DNA from: Pycnopodia helianthoides
Lineage: Eukaryota > Echinodermata > Asteroidea > Forcipulatida > Asteriidae
Length of the DNA: 64,000 nucleotides
Direction: 5' to 3'
NCBI GenBank assembly: GCA_032158295.1
Contig: CM063258.1
Coordinates: 6,962,583-7,026,582, forward strand
Shown here: positions 35,001 to 44,000 of the stretch, piece by piece
Numbering within the stretch: the first letter of the stretch is position 1
Layout: each line of letters opens with the position of its first letter
Notes under the pieces: generated by a model
What the model saw: only the letters and a program-made list of their open reading frames with translations
Told to the model about the DNA's origin: nothing
The model's database searches: none
Translations under genes and position numbers: made by a program

Positions 35001-38000
35001 CAAACATCTGCAGAGGGAGGAGGCGAGGCCAGAGCCAAAGCCGGAAGTTAAGGAGAAGCCAAAGGAGAAGCCCAAAGCCAAACAGGGCGGCGGTCGGGGT
35101 TGGTTCGGAGGATTTTTCAGTAAAGTCACGGGGCGGGGAAATCAAGTTCATCTACCCGATGATAAAAATAAGAAGGTAATCAGAAAAAAATTGACAGAGG
35201 AGTTTTGGCCTTCTTTTGGTCTTATTAAGTTTTAAAAGAAAGATTTTTAAATATATACATCTCGATTTTGCAACAGCGTTGTATCTCACACGCATAATCC
35301 ATGCAAAAATGTTGCATCTCAGCGTCTATTGGTTTTGTGTTTAATCCGACATATCCCAAATGAGATTCGATGATTTCATTTTCACTACCTTAATGGAGAC
35401 CGAGAACAAAACAGAAAAGGGATAACAAAGGGTCTCCATAGGGAAATTCTAAAGACTGGGTTGCTCCACAAGGAATTTTGTGTACAAAGTCTATGGGAGG
35501 TTCTTAACTACAGGGACAAAGGAAAGAACAAAAGATGTCTCCACAGGCATGCAAAAAATAGAATGTATGTTTGACTTTTTCAATCTTGCATGTAATGTAA
35601 ATTCTATTTGAGGAGATACACAATTTTTGCATTGATTACAACGTTTTTTATATAATATTCAGTTTGTGGATTATTTAAAACATGTTCCTGTTCGATGTCA
35701 ACACATGTCTGTATGTAGTTTTGCCTCTAATTGCCAAAGCTTTGAAGAACATTTCACATGTAGAAATATAAATACTCATGCAGTAGACTTTTTTTCTCTT
35801 GGAAGGGGCTTTTCCCTTCACACCAGTAAGCATACAATACCTTGACAGTTTTTCACCGTTCTCTCAGCAAGTAGACACTGGATTCAGCTGAAACTTTCAC
35901 ATTGTGGCTTCGATTGTATCTTTCTTTATAATTTTGCCTATAAATCAGCATTACGATGAAAAAAACAAAACAACCTATGACCCGACCTTAATGACGAATT
36001 TGATATTTGAAAATTCCCCGACAGATCCAGTGGGACTCCAGCACTGGAAGATGGGTGAACGAGGATGAAGATGAGGTTGTAAGTGCTTTTTTATTTAATT
36101 ATTTGCTGGAAAATGACACCAGCCGACCGTGCAAGTCTCGTGCGTAGGGCTTCAATAAAGTGGTAATTATTGTTTTCCTCATATTTTGAAGCGATACTTG
36201 TGGGAATCCTAAAAAGGTTGACTACTTGAGTGACTTGCAAGGTGTAAAATACCTTTGTTAAATAAAAAACTAAAAAACCAAAGCGTAGTCACAGTTTTTG
36301 GAAAGTGTCTTAATCCTTTAGAGACCATTCATTTCTGTATACTCATCACCATATGCCCATACATGGCTAATATCGTTGATTTTGTTACCATTTTTCTTGT
36401 GAAAGTGTCTGAAAAAAAAAAATGAAACAGAAAGTTGGTTTCGTTTTAGAAACATAGATACTATTATGTTCAAAAAAACATTGGAAAATGTAAATTCAGG
36501 ACGTGATCTTAACTCTGACCTTTTGGAAGCAGGCCAGAGCTTGTGGCTGTTTGCGGCCGCTATGGTCTGTCTCTAAAGGATAAAGAGCTCAGGCAATGAA
36601 ACTTGTTACATCTGTTCCTGTTGCACAGAGGTGCAACAACCTTGCACGGAACCTCTCTCCTTCAAAATATGACATTATCACACACAAAAAAATCAAGTTT
36701 CATAAAAGATATATGAAATAATAATGAAATGAACAAACTGTTGACGACTTCTTAAAAACTTGGATTTGCAGTATGTACCGCCCCCATCAGCTCCACCCAA
36801 AGATCTGGTTCCTACTGTCCAAGGAGGCGGGAGTCAGACCACCGGACCCTCGACCGCCCCACCAGCCTTTGGGGAAAATAAATTCAGAAAGCCAGGTAGG
36901 AGACAAAAATGTCATTTCAAACTTCTTTCCTGTCCTTTCTTTCATGTACAACTCTCCCTTTTTCTTTTTTTTTAAAAACTTTCTTGTTAGAAATCAGGTG
37001 GCCACCAAGGAAGTGTAGACAGATGTAAACTAAATAACATTCCTTATCCTCGATGCAAATTTATTGAATTGTCGCGGTACCCGCTGGTGAAATATAGGAT
37101 TCGAACTGCGCCTCTAGCTTCCAGACAATCTCGGTGGTCTAGTGGTAAAACATCTGCTCTAGGGAAGGCAAAGGTCGTGGGGTTTGAATCCCACCCGAGT
37201 AATATGCCGGTGGATTTTTTGCACAGGACTCGGGGGGGGGGGGGGGGAGGGTGGGATGTACTGAGTATACAGTGTTTTATACACATCGGTGTATGGGTCA
37301 ACACAAATAATTCTTTATCCCTGGTGCAAATTAAACGTCCATTAGACAGATCCCATAAGGTGTTTACATTTAGTATTGTATGTACAGTGCTGTAGAGAGT
37401 CCATAATAATAAAAATTAGTTCTTTTATACTGCATGTTATTTCATTGCATTTACAGCGTTTCATTGCGCTTTACATTAGTGCCCTGGTCATTGGGCCAAT
37501 AACATTCCTGTAATTTTTCTCAGCTCCCTGGGGAGTATACAGCCCTGGGCTACCATGGTGCGGTCATGACTTTTTCAAACACAATATCGACCTCTACTCT
37601 CGCCTGTACTCATTTATTCCCCTGGGTGGAAAGAAGCAATTATAGTAGAGCATATTGCTTAAGGACACAAGTGTCATGACTGAGACTCGAACCCACAACA
37701 CGATGACCTAACCACCAGAACTTGAGCCTGGTGCACCAGACCGCTCAGCCATGCCACGCTAAAAATCCTCTGAAATGTTTACACCCTGGGAAATAATTAG
37801 GGTTTTCATCTGAAATACCAATGGATAACCAAGCCTGCTACCCCTTAAATAAGACTACCAACTTCAGTCAAATCAAATCCCCGAAGGTCGTTAACAGATC
37901 TGCTTAAAATCCTCCATTTGTATAAAAGGGTATAGAATTTATTCAATTTTGGTTAGAACAAAGGAAGTTTACTGGAGCAGGATTTGAACCTGCGACCTCT

Positions 38001-41000
38001 GGATAAACGTGCCGACGCTCTACTGGCTGAGCTATGTAGCCCTATTGTTGGCGGTCTCTTTTTTTGGTCAATATCTTTGCTTGGGGGTGCCAGTAAAATG
38101 AATGGTTGTTTTTTGGGTTCCAACAAATACCCGATTCTAGAAAACTAATCACACAAAGATAGTGTTGTGCTTATAGTAGTTCCACGAAGCTCTCATTTTT
38201 GTTTCTCTAATTTGAAAAAATCTGTTCCGTTTTTCTTTTGCCTGCAGCCAGGAGAAACTATGTTGATGTGGTAGGTCAGAGCAGTGCAGGGTCAGCAGCT
38301 AAAGCCAGCGTGCCGCTACCTAGTACGCTGTTCCAGTCACTACCCTCAGTACCACCGAGTACCTCCATGAACTTCTTCGTCCCCGGACAAGGTATGTGTT
38401 TCAGGAGACGATAGGGCCCAATTTCTTAACCACTCCACGCCGGTATTTTTAATAAAAATATTCTGTGCCCAAGTGCAGTTTTATTTTTCCGAACTTTTTT
38501 GAGCTTCTTGACTTATTGTTTTCCTTCGAACATATGGTTGCCACAATGAAATCCTGACTTGACAAAGGAAAGACAACAGAGGTTCTCAAAATTGAGTAGG
38601 CACTCACCGTGATTCGCAGAATCTTGGCCTTAAACCACGGCTGAAAATCTGTCATGGTATGCTGGAATCTCGGAACGCTCGGACTTGCCTCCCATTGAGC
38701 TGAATATAACGACGAACAATGGTGGCAGCCTGTCCATTCTTGTATGCCACATTTGTATAACGTCAGGACAAAGGTCTTGAATCAGAGGTTACACAATAAC
38801 CCTCGGAAAGGGATTTTACAAGCAAGTTTTCCAGAACCTGTTGTCGCTCTTTGTACGGGTGAAACAAAGCGTATCACGGTAGTTGCCTGCCTCCGCACGG
38901 TACACAACGGAAAGTTCGGATGGATTTAAACGTCGGCCGTTCCGCTGTCAGCAAAAAAAACCAAAAACATGTGGTAAGTCTGTCTAAAAATAAATTTGCG
39001 GATAAAGACATCATCCGACGTGAAGTGGTTAATAAAGAAATTTCCCGAAAGTGTATGGTTAATCTGAAACTTGTAAAAATCTTTTGTGAACCGCAGCAGT
39101 GGATGAGACGCCTAACCCAGGCCAGCAGCAGCAGCATGTTGGTAATCCATCATCTCGCTCAGAGACACCAGCGACACCAGCGACACCACTCAGTGACAAA
39201 TCACCACAGCACCAGCAACAGCAACAGCAACAGCAGGTATGTCGCAAACCGATTGACAGACAACTGTGACCCAACCTGACTAAAAAATGTGAATTTCTGT
39301 CATAAATTTCTGGCAATGAAACCAAAGATACTTCAAAAGCAAACTTAAACACTGTAGCTCGGAAGTCTGAGGAAACCTGTTAAAAGGGATGCCTCATAAG
39401 CAGACCAAATCACTATAGCTCGGAAGTCTGAGGAAACCACTGAACAAAAATGCCCCAAAAGCAAACTTATGGCTGTTGCATACTTGCCTCCTAATTTCAT
39501 GAACTTGAAACTTTACAGTCTGGTGGTGGTTTCAGAATACAAAAGCACTCAAAAGTTACAACATTTTTTTGGATCAACTCTCTCTTGTAGTTTTTCAATC
39601 CAAATGCATTCACTGCAAACAACAGCAATTACAACGAGCCGCCAGCCAGTCAACCACAGTATCCACACCAACAAAACCAGTATCAACAGCAGCAGCAGCA
39701 GCAGCCTGATCCACAATTTCAAGACGACAATGCTCTTCTAGCCCCACCCCAAAGTCAACATGAAGAAAATGTAAGTTGACAAGTTTTGGCAGGTCGCAAA
39801 AAAACTGCAGTAAGGTGACCGAATGACTTGTGCAGTCAACTTTACCAGTTCTCTAGTTTTTTTCCAATCAACTGAGATACCAGGGTATTACACAGTGGAA
39901 GGTGGCCACTATTTGAAGGGTTGTGTGATCAGTGGCCTCATCGTGCAGGTATTCTACAACGGGGTTTGACTGAACTCTTTAACGAAGCTACGATGGAGAC
40001 ATGAGGCCCCATGGTCATTTTGCATTTTTGCAAAAATTTATTGACCTTTATGCAAATCATTGCTTCAGAACCACTTGCTCCATGACACTGCAACATTCAC
40101 TAGGTCAAAAGGGGTCGATCTCATTGAGCAGCCTATCAGACAAGTTTTGCTAAGCGATTTCGTTGAGCAAAACAGACAACCGACATAATTGTCAATATTG
40201 AATATGCGCACAGTTTGGAAGGTTACCAATCAATCTTGCTTAGTGGAATTTAACGACTTAGCAACTTTTTCTGAACTGAAGCTCAATGGAATCGGCTGCG
40301 GTCAGTTTGCGAAAGAAGCTACTGACCTTTTTTTCTCGCTTACACTGCTGCACTTTCAATACATTAACCCTTTTCCTTACCATAGGCAACTTTAGTCGAC
40401 AGCACTCATACCACGGCTTCTTTACCATAGGTGACTTCTGCTGACCACGATCACAGAAAAAAACAACAACAAAAAAACACCTCAAGTTTGATCACAAAGA
40501 GCTTTTTGAATGAAGCCGTAGCTTTATCCATGTTCATCCTTCCATCTTAAAGACCCGTTTGAACGAAAACGGCACAAGTGATCTTTGCTGAAATATCGGG
40601 TCTAGAATAAGTGGGAGCCCAGGCAAGGGAGCCAATTTCATAGAGCTGCTTAAACAGGAAATTATGCTTAACAACATTTCTGCTAAGCGCAGTTTTGCTG
40701 GAAACCAGTCACAAATTGTACGTGTGAAATCGTATTTTGGCTTGTAACCCATTTCTGGTAACCAACATTGTTTTCTGCTTAGCTGCTTTTTTGTGGTTAA
40801 GCAGCTCTATGAAATTGGTCTCAGCATGCCATTTTGGGGGGAATTTTTCGCATTCGTCAAATCTTATCCTGGAAGAGTTAAGGATATCTCGTGCGTCATT
40901 TTGCTCTAAAATGAAATTTCCTGGGTGATGACAAAGAGTTTGCAAAATTGACCGATGAATAATGATCGCTGTCGTGGAAGAAAAATTGCCTCATGTATGA

Positions 41001-44000
41001 GTGGTCAAATAACTCTGTCACCAGTGGTGGTTTATACGTCAGAACAATTTGGTATTGGAGAGGGTTAATGGAAAACACAAGTCATGTTTGTTGATATCTT
41101 GTTTCTATTTACTCCTCTATGGGATCATATCCAAATTGTTCACATTAATAATAAAATGCATGCATCAACAATTGCATCAATAGGTGTAAGGTTTTACAAT
41201 TTTTTGGTGGGGGGCGAAGTACTTGAGTCTGAGGGATTTATTCATTCTGAAATGTTTGTTGTATTTGAAGAGTGTGACCTTCCAGTTGCCAGTTGTTTAG
41301 ATTCATTCATTTCTAGTTGACCTCACATTGACCTCAAACTGAACTATGACCTCATTGGAGCCTTGTTGTAACTTCATGGTGGCCCCTTAAGTAAACTCAT
41401 CGCTAAACATTTGTATGACCTAATTGCGACCTTTGACGTGATGGGTACCTTGGATGACCTTTTAGTGAATTTGTATGACCTCGTAACCTTGGTTTACAAC
41501 CCTTAAAGTGACCTTGTGGCAATATACAAGTTTGAGGTCACTACAATACAACCTGGCAATTGGAATGTGAAATCTCATAATGTTTTTTGTCACGGTCAAG
41601 AGCCGGAACTCATTGCGACCATATTTCAACCTCTCACCGTATGTGCATGCCTCCACACCACATTGTTGTCAATTGACAAATAACTTGTTTATTTAATCGA
41701 TGTCGTTTGTTGATAATAACCATATTTGGAATGCCCACGATCACTATATGAAATTAATTTACAATCGAAGGTGTTTAAATGCCATATCGATTTTCAACAC
41801 CAAAAATTTCTTCCCCCTCTGCATTCCACTGACCCTTGCCCTCTTACAAACCCTCCCCCTAAAACCCACTCCCAAAGGATTCAAGATATATTGAGTGTGC
41901 TATTTGCGCATGACATCCTGCCTGATGATCTTTTTTATTTTACTGCTTGTTCCCCCCCCCCACTCCCTTTGGTTTGTTTTTTTCGGTTCTTCTTTCTTTG
42001 GCTGGGTTCCCCCGCCCGCTCAGTTGTCTCGGTCTAGTTCCATGAGCTCGCTGTCGTGTGAGGTTAGCCACCATTTGCAAGACAAGGTACTTGGATATAT
42101 CTTTCTTTACCTCCCACCCCTTCTGACGAACCCAGCAATCACTTCATCCTGGCTTTCGGCTTTTTTGTTTACCTTTCACTGCGATTCTCATTTTAGCTTT
42201 CAGCATTATGCAGCTCTTTAGTTATACATGTTTTTATGTTTCATCATCGGTTGCCGCCTGAAATCGATCTTGTCTTTCCTCTCTCTGCTTGATGCTGTAA
42301 GCCGATGGCTTTTCACTTGTGGTTGCTCACTGTCCCCTCACTCTCTGTAGGTACTTACTAACCTGTCACTCGCTGTAGCCACTCACTGCTCACTGCTTGT
42401 AGCTACTCAAGCCTGGTTCATACTTCCTGCGAAGGCGAATGCGAAGCGAATTTCGACGTCACAGCTCTATTTTCGCTGCGAATGTTTCGGAGGAGTTGAG
42501 CACAGCTCAACCCTTGCGAATTGTTCATTGCGAATTTGCTTCGCATTCGCAGGAAGTATAAACTGGTCTTTACTCTCCTGTCACTCGCTGCAGCCCCTCA
42601 CTGCTCAATGCTTGTAGCTACTCACTTTCCTGTCACTTGCTGTAGCCACTCTGTAATCACTCTGTCACTTGCTGCAGCCCCTCACTGCTCACTCCTTGTA
42701 GCTACTCGCTCTCCTGTCACTCGCTGTAGCTTCTTACTGCCCACTCACCATAACTACTCACTCGCTGTAGTCACTCAACTTCTAGTTGCTGTAGCTTCTC
42801 ACTGCCCATTCATTGTAGCTACTCACTGCCCATCACTTTGCTCTCACTCTCTGTAGCTACCTACTGCTTACTTGCTGTAGCTACTCACTGTCCTGTAGCC
42901 CTAATTTTTTATTTGTGGCTACTAACCGCCCCCTCACTTGCCATAGCTACTCTAGGTCCTCTCGATTGCTCTATCACAGTCCACTCACATACTGGGCCCA
43001 ATTTCATAGAGCTGCTTCAACAGAAAATATTGCCTACCATTTTCCTGCTAAGCAGAAATCAGCAGGATACCAGTCACAAATTGTACATGTGGCATTGGTA
43101 GCTTGGCTGGTAACCTTAATCTGGTAAGCATAATTTTGTTGTGCTCAGCTACTTTTTGTGCTTAAGCAGCTCTACGGAATTTTGGGCCCAGCTGGAGCTA
43201 CTCACTGTCCACTAACTTACTGTACATGTAGCTACTACTCCCAAGCTCTATTTACTCAGTGTACAAGTAGATTCATTTATTCAACCTCTAGTACTCCTAG
43301 CACTCTTGCTGGTAGATCATTTCATCACATTTGCAATAATCTTCTGTGCCTTTAGTTTTTGGCTACAGCCAGCTCCAAAGCTAGCATACGGTTTTTGATG
43401 TAATCGCTCTTGATGCAATCGTAAAAGAGACATGAATTACACGGCGGCCAAGGAGGCCATGGCCTAGAATTGGTGCCCCTTCACAAGTTTTCCACAGACT
43501 TTAAGAATTTCCAATGGAGTTGCCCTTAGCAAAACGAAAATGGACATGCCCTCTCAAAGAAGAAATTCAAGGCCCGATGTTATGTACACACCATCGTGGG
43601 CCCAATCTGAGATCTTCAAACAAACTGCCGTAGAGCATTCCTAGATCTCATCCTTCATCCGGTGATAGAAGCTTTGTTTCATGTGCACCAAAGCTATGAA
43701 ACGATCTCCCCCATCAACTGCGCACACTTGACTCCTTCAAAGGCCAGCTCAAGACTCATCTCTTTTCGAATCTGCTTACATTTTAAGTCCATTGCACTTG
43801 TCCATCTCCACATGAAATTCTGTGAACAACTTTGTCTTTCAATTTCTCTTCACTTCCCTAAGTGCCTCGGAATAGGCAACTAGAATATTGGTTCTTTACC
43901 AGTACCTGATGGTGGATTGATAACCCTTTGGCTCTGTCCGTCTTATCCACTCCAAAATAGCTTCATCTTTAGTGCAATTGTAACTTGTACACCTCATGAG

